From Mucilaginibacter sp. (lineage in GTDB: Bacteria > Bacteroidota > Bacteroidia > Sphingobacteriales > Sphingobacteriaceae): DNA of 64,000 nucleotides. The position numbers and the translations under genes were made by a program. The notes below the pieces were generated by a model. It saw only the letters and a program-made list of their open reading frames with translations, was not told the DNA's origin and made no database searches. Below, in pieces: positions 16,019 through 23,694 of the stretch. Positions within the stretch are counted from its first letter, which is position 1; each line of letters begins with the position of its first letter. The stretch lies in contig NZ_JAQBOC010000060.1 of assembly GCF_028288225.1 (NCBI RefSeq), positions 23,456 to 87,455 of the forward strand. The letters run 5' to 3'.

Positions 16019-17725
16019 ATGAAAGGAATTGGCGTTTCACCGGGTATTTCAATAGGGAAAGCTTTCGTAATTCAAAAAAAAGAAGCCGCGCTAACGGGCA
16101 TTCTGTTGAACGATCCGGCAGAAATACAAGCAGGTATTGAACGCTTTGACATGGCCATAAGCGATGCCATTAATGAAGTTGAGGCAATCAAAAATAATGC
16201 ATCTCTTTCTGATGATGACATTGCTATTCTCGAAACACAAATTGAATTATTAGGTGATCCGGAGATAAGGGAAGGTGTAGTTGAGAAAATTGAGACTGAA
16301 TATAAAAACCCAAATGATGCCGTATTAGAAGTTATTGCAGTTTTTGTACAGCTTTTTGAAAGCATGGACGATGAATATATGCGCGCCCGCGCTGCCGACG
16401 TGCAGGATATTGGAAACCGGATCTTAAAAAATCTTAATGGTCAAACTTTGGGGAACAATAAATTTGAACCGGATACTATTATCATAGCAGAAGACCTTTC
16501 CCCGTCAGATACCATCACAATGGATGTAAGCAGGGTAATTGGTTTTGCTATGCAGATGGGAAGCAAAACATCGCACACTGCCATTATTGCCAAAGCAAAA
16601 GGTATCCCGGCAGTTGTTGGTTGTAGCGTGGATTTGATCAGCGTAAAAAATAATGATGTTATTATTTTAGATGGACTAAAAGGCGAAGTATTTATTAATC
16701 CAAACCAGGAACAGCTTAAAGAATATACAATAAAAAGAGATGCATTTAAGCAGCGTGCCAATAGCCTGAAAGCCCTAAGAGATGTGCCTGCTATTACAAC
16801 AGATGGCGTGCAGGTAATGTTATCTGCCAATATTTCGGGCGCTGAAGACTTTGAGGGTGTTTTTGATAACGGCGGAGAAGGCGTAGGTCTGTTACGTACC
16901 GAACTCCTGTTCATGAACCGGGATGCCTTCCCAACGGAAGATGAACAATTTGAATTTTATAAAAAGGCTGCGCTGCGAGCCAAAGGCAAGCCGGTTATTG
17001 TACGCACTATTGATATTGGAGGCGATAAGTACCTCCCTTATTTTAATCTTCCCACCGAGCTTAATCCTTTTTTAGGTTACCGGGCAATCAGGATCTGTTT
17101 GGATAGGAAAGATCTTTTCATAACACAGCTTAAAGCCATTTTAAGGGCATCGGTATTTGGCGATTTAAAGATCATGTTCCCGATGATCTCAAACATACAA
17201 GAGATCAGATCGGCAAAAAGCATTTTGGCGGAAGCAAAAGCAGAATTATCACAGAATAATATTTCATTTAATGCAGCAATCAAAACGGGGATTATGATAG
17301 AGGTCCCATCTGCAGCCATTACTGCCGACCTGCTGGCTAAAGAAGTGGATTTCTTCAGCATCGGTACAAATGACCTTTGTCAGTATACCCTGGCTGTGGA
17401 TCGAATGAACGAAAAGATAAGCCACCTTTATGATCCATTTAATCCCGGTGTATTAAGGCTCATCAGCTTTGTAATTGAGCAGGGTCAGAAGCATAACATT
17501 CACGTTGGCATGTGCGGCGAAATGGCCTCAGATCCATTGGCAACACTGCTATTATTAGGAATGGGGTTAAGGGAGTTTTCTATGAGTGCGGCTGCTATCC
17601 CCGAAATAAAAAGCATTATTGTTAATAGCAGCAAACTAAAGGCAAAACAGGTATATAAAAATGTAATTGAGATGGATAGTTCGGAGGATATTTTGGAATA
17701 TTTGAAAGGGATAATACAAGGATAA
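16019..17725 (+). CDS. ptsI: PTS enzyme I (PEP-protein phosphotransferase)
   Basis: Starts the phosphorelay by taking phosphate from phosphoenolpyruvate and passing it to HPr. The 568-residue length is standard. Visible features: the N-terminal HPr-binding and phosphohistidine region with active His186 in MGSKTSHTAIIAKAKGIPAVVG, and the C-terminal PEP-binding barrel with GEGVGLLRTELLFMNRD, FFSIGTNDLCQYTLAVDR and the catalytic-cysteine segment VGMCGEMASDP. It lies 12 bases after EIIC-EIID in the same operon. Having EI encoded with one dedicated transporter suggests this is the cell's own small PTS and not a shared one. The nucleotide gap to HPr downstream is 265 bases. Confidence 0.95.
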   Translation: MKGIGVSPGISIGKAFVIQKKEAALTGILLNDPAEIQAGIERFDMAISDAINEVEAIKNNASLSDDDIAILETQIELLGDPEIREGVVEKIETEYKNPNDAVLEVIAVFVQLFESMDDEYMRARAADVQDIGNRILKNLNGQTLGNNKFEPDTIIIAEDLSPSDTITMDVSRVIGFAMQMGSKTSHTAIIAKAKGIPAVVGCSVDLISVKNNDVIILDGLKGEVFINPNQEQLKEYTIKRDAFKQRANSLKALRDVPAITTDGVQVMLSANISGAEDFEGVFDNGGEGVGLLRTELLFMNRDAFPTEDEQFEFYKKAALRAKGKPVIVRTIDIGGDKYLPYFNLPTELNPFLGYRAIRICLDRKDLFITQLKAILRASVFGDLKIMFPMISNIQEIRSAKSILAEAKAELSQNNISFNAAIKTGIMIEVPSAAITADLLAKEVDFFSIGTNDLCQYTLAVDRMNEKISHLYDPFNPGVLRLISFVIEQGQKHNIHVGMCGEMASDPLATLLLLGMGLREFSMSAAAIPEIKSIIVNSSKLKAKQVYKNVIEMDSSEDILEYLKGIIQG

Positions 17726-17734
17726 ACAAAAGGG

Positions 17735-17850
17735 GGTTGTTATGCTGAGGCGCTCGAAGCATGCGGGCAAAGGCCTTTGCGTCAGGCTTAGCAAGCGGAC
17801 AGGCCACTGCGCTCATCCTTCGAGTGCCTCAGGATGACATCCCGTCTTGT
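17735..17850. repeat. Dispersed repeat, GTCATCCTGAGC / ATGCTGAGGCGCTCGAAG family (copy 1)
   Basis: The segment 17741-17775 (TATGCTGAGGCGCTCGAAGC and onward to GGCC) is nearly identical to the reverse complement of 20345-20380. The right part (CTTCGAGTGCCTCAGGATGA) mirrors the left arm, giving a long imperfect hairpin. It occupies the gap between EI and HPr; GC-rich sequence (GCAGGGTC..GGACCCTGC) continues to about 17882, then nothing recognisable up to HPr at 17991. Confidence 0.6.
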
Positions 17851-17990
17851 CCCCGCAGGGTCTCTCGCAGAGGACCCTGCGCTGGATGATGTTAATAGGA
17901 GGAAAATACAAGGTTTAATGCATAGTTTAATACTTAGCACGCGGCGCAGGGTCTTTCAGGAGAGCCTGCGAAGACGAAAAGAAACAACAA

Positions 17991-18257
17991 ATGATAACTA
18001 AAGACTATATAATACTGGCCCCGCAAGGTTTACACGCCCGCCCGGCAACTACATTAATAAGGCTTGCCAAAGGTTTTAAATCAACAACCAGCCTTCAAAA
18101 GGCTGGGAAAACCGTAAAGCTTAACAGCATGCTTAATATATTATCCCTGACAATAAAAGGCGGGGAAACCATCACCGTTATTATAGAAGGCGAGGATGAA
18201 ACCATAGCATCAGCAGCTATCAACCAATTTTTTACAGAACAGTTAAAAGATCTATAA
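17991..18257 (+). CDS. ptsH: PTS phosphocarrier HPr
   Basis: A small (88-residue) phosphocarrier moving phosphate from EI to EIIA. It has the active His15 in QGLHARPATTLIRLAKGF and, in the second site, Ser46 in KLNSMLNILSL, where Ser46 is the residue phosphorylated by HPr kinase in many bacteria. No HPr kinase gene is in the window, so regulatory use of Ser46 is open. Its stop directly abuts the start of the deaminase gene, pointing to tight translational coupling of the phosphocarrier and the catabolic enzyme. Confidence 0.93.
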   Translation: MITKDYIILAPQGLHARPATTLIRLAKGFKSTTSLQKAGKTVKLNSMLNILSLTIKGGETITVIIEGEDETIASAAINQFFTEQLKDL

Positions 18258-19016
18258 ATGAAAATTACCATTACAAAAACCGAACAGGAATTTGATATAA
18301 CCGCAGCCTGGCGCATTATTGCGCAGATGCTGGAAAAACGCAATTCAGTGATCGGCCTTTCAACCGGGCAAACTACTATCGGCATGCACCGCGTTGTATC
18401 TGAAATTTTTAAGCAATATCCGTTTGATGTTTCGGGTATAACACTGTTTAATGTGGACGAGCTTACCAATCTTTCAAGAGAATATGCAGGCAGCTGTTAC
18501 ACTATGATCCTGAACCAGATTGCCGGCCCGTTAGGCATCTCTGAAGAAAACTTTATTATGCCACCTACCCTGTCGGATGATTTTGAAGCAGAGAGTATTC
18601 TATTTGAAAAGCGTCTTGCCGAGCGTGGTGGCGCCGATCTGCAGATGCTGGGTATCGGCAGCAATGGCCACATAGGTATTAACCAGCCTGGTACACCGTT
18701 TGAAAGTGAAACCTGGGTATCGCCAATGGATCCTGACTTTGAGGCCCGTGTACGCCGTGAAACGCAAGTGCCACCAGAAACTGAATTAGGTGGCTTAACT
18801 CGTGGTGTAAAAAATATTATGCACACCCGTAAATTGATCCTCATAGCGAAAGGAGCCCACAAAGCTGATATTATTGAACAGGCTATTCTTGGCCCGGTAA
18901 CAACGGATATCCCGGCATCCGTAGTGCAGCTGCACCCAAATTGCGAAATCCTGCTGGATGCCGATGCGGGAACCAGGATTGCGGAATATGCTAAAAGGAG
19001 GAATTATAACTGGTAG
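18258..19016 (+). CDS. NagB-family amino-sugar-6-phosphate deaminase/isomerase
   Basis: Expected to convert glucosamine-6-phosphate (or a related hexosamine phosphate) to a ketohexose-6-phosphate plus ammonia in the cytoplasm. The 252-residue protein has the family segments GLSTGQTT, FNVDELTNL (proton-transfer Asp) and LGIGSNGHIGINQPGTPF with the catalytic His. Where E. coli and B. subtilis NagB read FNEP, this one reads INQP, so the glutamate of the catalytic relay is a glutamine. Galactosamine-6-phosphate isomerases also deviate here, so substrate choice is uncertain; 6-phosphogluconolactonases are a more distant alternative. No NagA deacetylase is in the window, which favours a free amino sugar as cargo of the PTS. 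Confidence 0.82.
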   Translation: MKITITKTEQEFDITAAWRIIAQMLEKRNSVIGLSTGQTTIGMHRVVSEIFKQYPFDVSGITLFNVDELTNLSREYAGSCYTMILNQIAGPLGISEENFIMPPTLSDDFEAESILFEKRLAERGGADLQMLGIGSNGHIGINQPGTPFESETWVSPMDPDFEARVRRETQVPPETELGGLTRGVKNIMHTRKLILIAKGAHKADIIEQAILGPVTTDIPASVVQLHPNCEILLDADAGTRIAEYAKRRNYNW

Positions 19017-19025
19017 CCATTGGGA

Positions 19026-19056
19026 GATTTGACAACTTTAAAAAAGTTGTCAAATC
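19026..19056. terminator. Hairpin between convergent nagB-like and GH18 genes
   Basis: A perfect 14-bp inverted repeat (GATTTGACAACTTT and its complement) around an AAA loop, 10 bases after the deaminase stop. It is likely the terminator of the PTS operon and possibly of the convergent chitinase too. The following 19060-19124 region has CGGACTTCCGGACTTT-type low-complexity repeats. Confidence 0.65.
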
Positions 19057-19124
19057 TAATACTTCATCCTCCGCAATGACTCCATTTTTTCTTTCGGACT
19101 TCCGGACTTTCCCGACTTTCGGAC

Positions 19125-20249
19125 TTACTTCAAATCTTTATTAATCTCATTCAATAAATACTCTTTTTTATCGTCACTGTATTCCCAAAACATTGCCCCG
19201 GCCATCCCTTTTTTGTTCACATAATCGCACTTGCTTTTTATTGACCATTCATCTTCATAAGAAATAAATTGCCGTGTTAAGGAGTTAAACAGATACGGTG
19301 CGGCAGCATCATAATCTCTATAATATTTAAAGCCTTTGCTGCTATTGGTTACCAGGCTGTCTTTTATAAAAGTAAAACCGCCGGCCCGCATTTTACCATC
19401 GGTTTTTGTGCCAAGGCCATTTGCAGTGGTATCAATAACCCGCGATGATCGCCCATAAAACGCCATACCCATAACCAGCTTTTTTGCAGGCACACCGGCG
19501 GCTATAAAATCATCTACAGCCTTTGCTGCATTATCCATGGTATTATATTTTTTGGAAGCGTACAGGTTGGTATGATGTACCGCTATGCCCAAACTATCCT
19601 GGAAATAATCATAGGTCATCAGGTTTACATAATTCAAGTATTTGGCTACTTTATCCATTTCGGTATGCTCTGTAAACCGTTTAAAGCCACCTACCGCTGC
19701 GGTAAGAAATAGTTTTTTGCCGGTTTCCTTTTCCAGTTGATCCAGTTCTTTCCTTATCGCCTTAAACATCAGCGTAAAATTCTGTTTGTCTTCCGGCCGG
19801 TAAACATTGCCGTCGCCAATATTATCCGGGTACTCCCAATCTATATCGACACCATCCAAATTATATTTCCGGGCGATCTCAACTGCACTGGCTGCAAAAG
19901 CATTGCGTGAAGTATCCGTAAGCACCGCATCCGAAAAATTCTTGCTCCATGCCCATCCGCCTATTGAGATCAGGATTTTCAGGTCAGGATTAATCTTTTT
20001 CAGCTTCAACAGGTTTTTAAAGTTGATGGTATCGGTTTTAATATTGGTGAGCCATGCCCGGTTGTCTTTCACGTTCACAAAAGCATAGTTAATGTGTGTG
20101 AGCTTTTTTGCATTTACCATGCTGGTATCAATCAGTCCACGATAACCGCCAACGTAACCGATGATAACGTGCTTTTTGGGTTGAGCAATTGCGGAGAGGC
20201 TTATGGTTAAGTATAACGATAAAGCTGCTACTAATTTTAATTGTTTCAT
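19125..20249 (-). CDS. GH18 chitinase-like glycoside hydrolase, secreted
   Basis: Hydrolyses beta-1,4-N-acetylglucosamine chains or related glycans by substrate-assisted catalysis. The signal peptide ends at SAIAQ. The TIM-barrel carries SIGGWAWS (the SxGG motif) and LDGVDIDWEYP, the DxxDxDxE motif with acid Glu139, followed by YVNLMTYDY and GMAFYGRS. At 374 residues it is a single-domain enzyme without a chitin-binding module. It is convergent with the PTS/NagB operon, so it is regulated separately but supports the idea that amino sugars are the theme here. Confidence 0.92.
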   Translation of the reverse strand: MKQLKLVAALSLYLTISLSAIAQPKKHVIIGYVGGYRGLIDTSMVNAKKLTHINYAFVNVKDNRAWLTNIKTDTINFKNLLKLKKINPDLKILISIGGWAWSKNFSDAVLTDTSRNAFAASAVEIARKYNLDGVDIDWEYPDNIGDGNVYRPEDKQNFTLMFKAIRKELDQLEKETGKKLFLTAAVGGFKRFTEHTEMDKVAKYLNYVNLMTYDYFQDSLGIAVHHTNLYASKKYNTMDNAAKAVDDFIAAGVPAKKLVMGMAFYGRSSRVIDTTANGLGTKTDGKMRAGGFTFIKDSLVTNSSKGFKYYRDYDAAAPYLFNSLTRQFISYEDEWSIKSKCDYVNKKGMAGAMFWEYSDDKKEYLLNEINKDLK

Positions 20250-20302
20250 ATTTTGGTATCTAATAATTAGAAATTCATGTTAACATAAATAAATCGAATG
20301 CG

Positions 20303-20390
20303 CGGGGTGTCATCCTGAGCTTGTCGAAGGGCGACGCGCGTAGAGGCCTTTGCCCGCATGCTTCGAGCGCCTCAGCATGACACCCTCTTT
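20303..20390. repeat. Dispersed repeat, GTCATCCTGAGC family (copy 2, inverted)
   Basis: GTGTCATCCTGAGCTTGTCG starts the left arm and GCTTCGAGCGCCTCAGCATG the right. The segment 20345-20380 is the inverted near-copy of 17741-17775. It fills the gap between the GH18 start and the stop of the next minus-strand gene. Confidence 0.6.
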
Positions 20391-20420
20391 TGTCCCCTTT
20401 TTAATAAATTAATCAATTAC

Positions 20421-23411
20421 CTAATCCACCTTCACCTCAAATACCGAATTATGGCTTGTAACATAAAGCGTCTTATTTGCACCAAAAGTTAATGATGTTG
20501 GCCTTTCAGGTACTTTTATAATATTTATTTGTTTGCCGGCAGGATTGTAAACGTAGATCTGCCCATCGGCTATGTATACATTACCCTGGTCATCTATTGC
20601 AGTGTCAAACTCTCCGCGTTCGGCAAAATATTTCAAATCGGATACATAGCCTTCAGGACTTACATTTAGGCTTACTGTTCTTTTATCATATTCGTCTGTG
20701 GTGTAAAGCGCTTTGCCTGGATAAGCCTGGGCCAGGGCGGTTGAACGTGCGAGGTCATAAACCACGGGGATAATGGTCACCCCATCAGGCGCCACAAAAC
20801 ACTCTGTGGCCTTAGCCACCGATATAGTATTAAAATCATGGTAGTCCCTCCATCTATGCGCAGGATAAAGCGCTTTATAAACCGGGTTAACACTGCCCAT
20901 CGGCTCCTTTTTCAGCAGTTGAATAGTCTCGTCCGGGTTGTTTGGGTCGATGGAATAAACTAAAGTTCCAAAGCCCGAATTTCCCCAGCCGCTGAATGAA
21001 GTGCCCGATGCATCGGGCGGGTTTTTAAATTCCTCGGGCTTGCCGTTTACAAGGAAACCCGGCTTTGGCACATATTTAAAAACAACCAGCAGGTTATCAT
21101 TTTTATCGCAGGCTAATGATAATGGTTCCCACGGGTAATCAGCCAAAAGACTAATTGTACGGGTACTTGCCGACCATTTATAGATCCTTTTCATGCGCTG
21201 TTCGCTGAAATAAATATTGCCCTTACTATCTGTACAAATCCCATTCGCAAATTCAAAGCCGGTAGCCAGCCGCGTTATTTTACCGGCAGATGGCCCTGGA
21301 TTATTATCGTCAATTAACAATCTCGCAAACTCCCATGGTCGTACCTCGGTATCGCTGTTAATGTCATACAATGGGTTTGTGGTAGTATACTTTATCTGGC
21401 TGTAATTGTGCACATTTAAAAACTCGATATTTTTGCCACCCCATTCGCGGATGGCGTAAGGTGCAGGTTTATTAACCCGGATAACCCGAAAGGTATACAA
21501 GTTGGCAAACACCATATTGCTGCAATTCTCCACTTCCAGCGGCTGGCATTCTGTGCTCTCCCGGCTTTCTTCCTCCAGTTGCAGGGCGTACACATTCCAG
21601 TTGGATACATTATTGAATCTTACTTCGTTTCGCACATGGTGCTCAACCGACAGTGCATAAACATGGCTTGGGGTTGATGTATTTGAAAAATAAGCGCCAT
21701 TGGTAGCGTAGGTGTTAGCAGTCCAGATATTCATAAAAGTACCGCCGCCATCATCAGTTACCCAAAGGCTCCAGTATTGCGTGTCCCATGAGGGGTCCGC
21801 ACCGTTATAGCCTTTACTATAGATCCCCGTCCGCTCTTTTTTTGGCTCAGATTGTTTAACAGGCCGCTCTAAGCCGCCATGACCGCCAATAAATTTCACA
21901 TCGTTTAAAATAGAATTTTCGCCCGACATCCACTTACAAGCGACTGCCCGCGGATTATCCGCATTTGTTGAAAGCCCAATACCGGTAACCATGTTCTGTC
22001 CGCCTTTTGCACTTTCCAGTAATGCTTTCGGTCCGCCAAAACCACCAAAAGCAGGAGTATTGTCAGCAATTAAAAACTGGGTAGCAATTGGGTTTAAGCC
22101 AATAAGAACAGTATTTGGTTTTAGCTTAATAGTTTCGCTAACGCGATACCAACCCTGTGGCACATATATGGTTGCATATTTATCAATAGCATCCTGAATT
22201 ATTTGTGTATCATCAGTAGTGCCATCACCTTTAGCACCAAGGGTTTTCAAATTCACCCATGTATTTATAGCAGGCAGCTCGGGAATATCTTTTTTAACAG
22301 GCTCCGGGAAAACAGATAAAGGCTCAACATCATTGATGGTTTTATAAACCGGGTCGGCATTAAGGCTGTCCATCTGCAAGCCATCAATAAATCTTTTTAC
22401 TTTATACATGGTGCCAGTACCGGCAGTTTGTTTTCCGCTTCGGCGATAGCTGGCAAATACCGGCACATTCCGGCAATCAATATTTTTCAGACTGATCTGA
22501 TTAAACGCATTTTCCCCGTTACTGATAATAATTGCCGGGCCGCTCACCTTATCAAACCGGCAATTCTCCATAAATAGTTTTTCGTGATAATTTGGGTTGA
22601 TGCTGATTACGGTTGGCACATTTTTAACATTCATTCTAACTATGGTTAGTCCGCCTTCCTGTGTTTTTATCGCTGCTTCACGTTGTCCCTCAAAATAGGT
22701 ATCAACCATCATAAACTGCCAGCCTGGTGAAGGCTTGGTAGTATAAATACCGTATTGTCCGCCAAAAAAACGTACGTTATTCATTGCATTACCCACGTCA
22801 AACATCCCGGCCTTTCCGTTGCCAATGTTTACATCAACATTTCCTACAAAGCTATGCTGGGCAAAATGGGCGCGCATGGCAACAGCAACAGGGTTGCCGT
22901 CCTCTATTTTTAGGTTGATATTGTTTATGGCACTGTAAAAGGTTGATGCTCCGGCATCATGAAGCGGCTCACCAGGTTTTGAAAGGCTGCTCACAAACCA
23001 AAACATGTATTTAGCTTTCCCTTTATCGGTTGAATCTGCCGTTTGGAAACCGGGAGCATTTTTTGCAAGAATAATTTGTGGGCGGTTTTTGCCATAGCCA
23101 ATTAACCGCACCGCTGTTGGGATATATATAGTTTTAGAGACCAGGTATTTCCCTTCGGGGATAAAAAGAACACCGAAATTATACTTGGTTTTCACTTCGG
23201 CAATTGCCTGCTGCAAAGCTGCTGAGACATCTGTTTTTCCATCAGCCTTTATATTGAACTTTTCAGGCGTAAAATAAACCGCGTCCGCATCATCCAACCT
23301 GGCCTGGTAAACAGACTTACCCCCGTTGTCCTTATCATTGGTGAAAGCTCTGCCGAAACAAACAGTTTGCGTTAATAAAATAGCTATAGCTATTAAAATA
23401 TTCTTCTTCAT
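20421..23411 (-). CDS. Pectate-lyase-fold (GH55-like) protein with C-terminal propeller, secreted
   Basis: A large secreted protein (996 residues). After the signal peptide there are two pectate-lyase-3 type right-handed beta-helix segments: the first opens with KFNIKADGKTDVSAALQQAI (about 53-72) and the second with VNLKTLGAKGDGTTDDTQII (about 388-407). This two-helix plan is like GH55 beta-1,3-glucanases. The last 250 residues look like an NHL/SMP-30-type beta-propeller (ATGFEFANGICTDSKGNIYF, DDQGNVYIADGQIYVYNP). Active-site residues cannot be located with confidence, so it is a probable polysaccharide-acting or -binding protein. A CACTAC repeat lies about 165 bases upstream. Confidence 0.75.
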   Translation of the reverse strand: MKKNILIAIAILLTQTVCFGRAFTNDKDNGGKSVYQARLDDADAVYFTPEKFNIKADGKTDVSAALQQAIAEVKTKYNFGVLFIPEGKYLVSKTIYIPTAVRLIGYGKNRPQIILAKNAPGFQTADSTDKGKAKYMFWFVSSLSKPGEPLHDAGASTFYSAINNINLKIEDGNPVAVAMRAHFAQHSFVGNVDVNIGNGKAGMFDVGNAMNNVRFFGGQYGIYTTKPSPGWQFMMVDTYFEGQREAAIKTQEGGLTIVRMNVKNVPTVISINPNYHEKLFMENCRFDKVSGPAIIISNGENAFNQISLKNIDCRNVPVFASYRRSGKQTAGTGTMYKVKRFIDGLQMDSLNADPVYKTINDVEPLSVFPEPVKKDIPELPAINTWVNLKTLGAKGDGTTDDTQIIQDAIDKYATIYVPQGWYRVSETIKLKPNTVLIGLNPIATQFLIADNTPAFGGFGGPKALLESAKGGQNMVTGIGLSTNADNPRAVACKWMSGENSILNDVKFIGGHGGLERPVKQSEPKKERTGIYSKGYNGADPSWDTQYWSLWVTDDGGGTFMNIWTANTYATNGAYFSNTSTPSHVYALSVEHHVRNEVRFNNVSNWNVYALQLEEESRESTECQPLEVENCSNMVFANLYTFRVIRVNKPAPYAIREWGGKNIEFLNVHNYSQIKYTTTNPLYDINSDTEVRPWEFARLLIDDNNPGPSAGKITRLATGFEFANGICTDSKGNIYFSEQRMKRIYKWSASTRTISLLADYPWEPLSLACDKNDNLLVVFKYVPKPGFLVNGKPEEFKNPPDASGTSFSGWGNSGFGTLVYSIDPNNPDETIQLLKKEPMGSVNPVYKALYPAHRWRDYHDFNTISVAKATECFVAPDGVTIIPVVYDLARSTALAQAYPGKALYTTDEYDKRTVSLNVSPEGYVSDLKYFAERGEFDTAIDDQGNVYIADGQIYVYNPAGKQINIIKVPERPTSLTFGANKTLYVTSHNSVFEVKVD

Positions 23412-23575
23412 TTTTATTGGTGCAGATGAATGTTATTTAGGTCTGGTTTATTTTTTAAATGTACCATCTGTAACTGTATCATTGTTCACGTACAGGTAAT
23501 TGTTACAGAAACATAAATTAAGTTTAAACCTCCCGCAAATCTAATCCACAGCTATGTTCAATGCTATTATTTACA

Positions 23576-23592
23576 CACTACTTTACTACTAC
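23576..23592 (+). promoter_or_regulatory. CACTAC-N5-TACTAC direct repeat (site 6)
   Basis: CACTAC-TTTAC-TACTAC with an 11-bp period, between the divergent pectate-lyase-fold gene and the Nif3-like gene, 103 bases before the latter. The remainder of this 283-base gap is AT-rich with no other signal seen. Confidence 0.5.
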
Positions 23593-23694
23593 CAGGGTAA
23601 AACATCTGGTTCAAACCCCTGTAATTCCACTAAAAAAAGAATCAGGCTTAATAATTATTGAATAATGTTTTACATTTAAACTAAAATAAAGATC

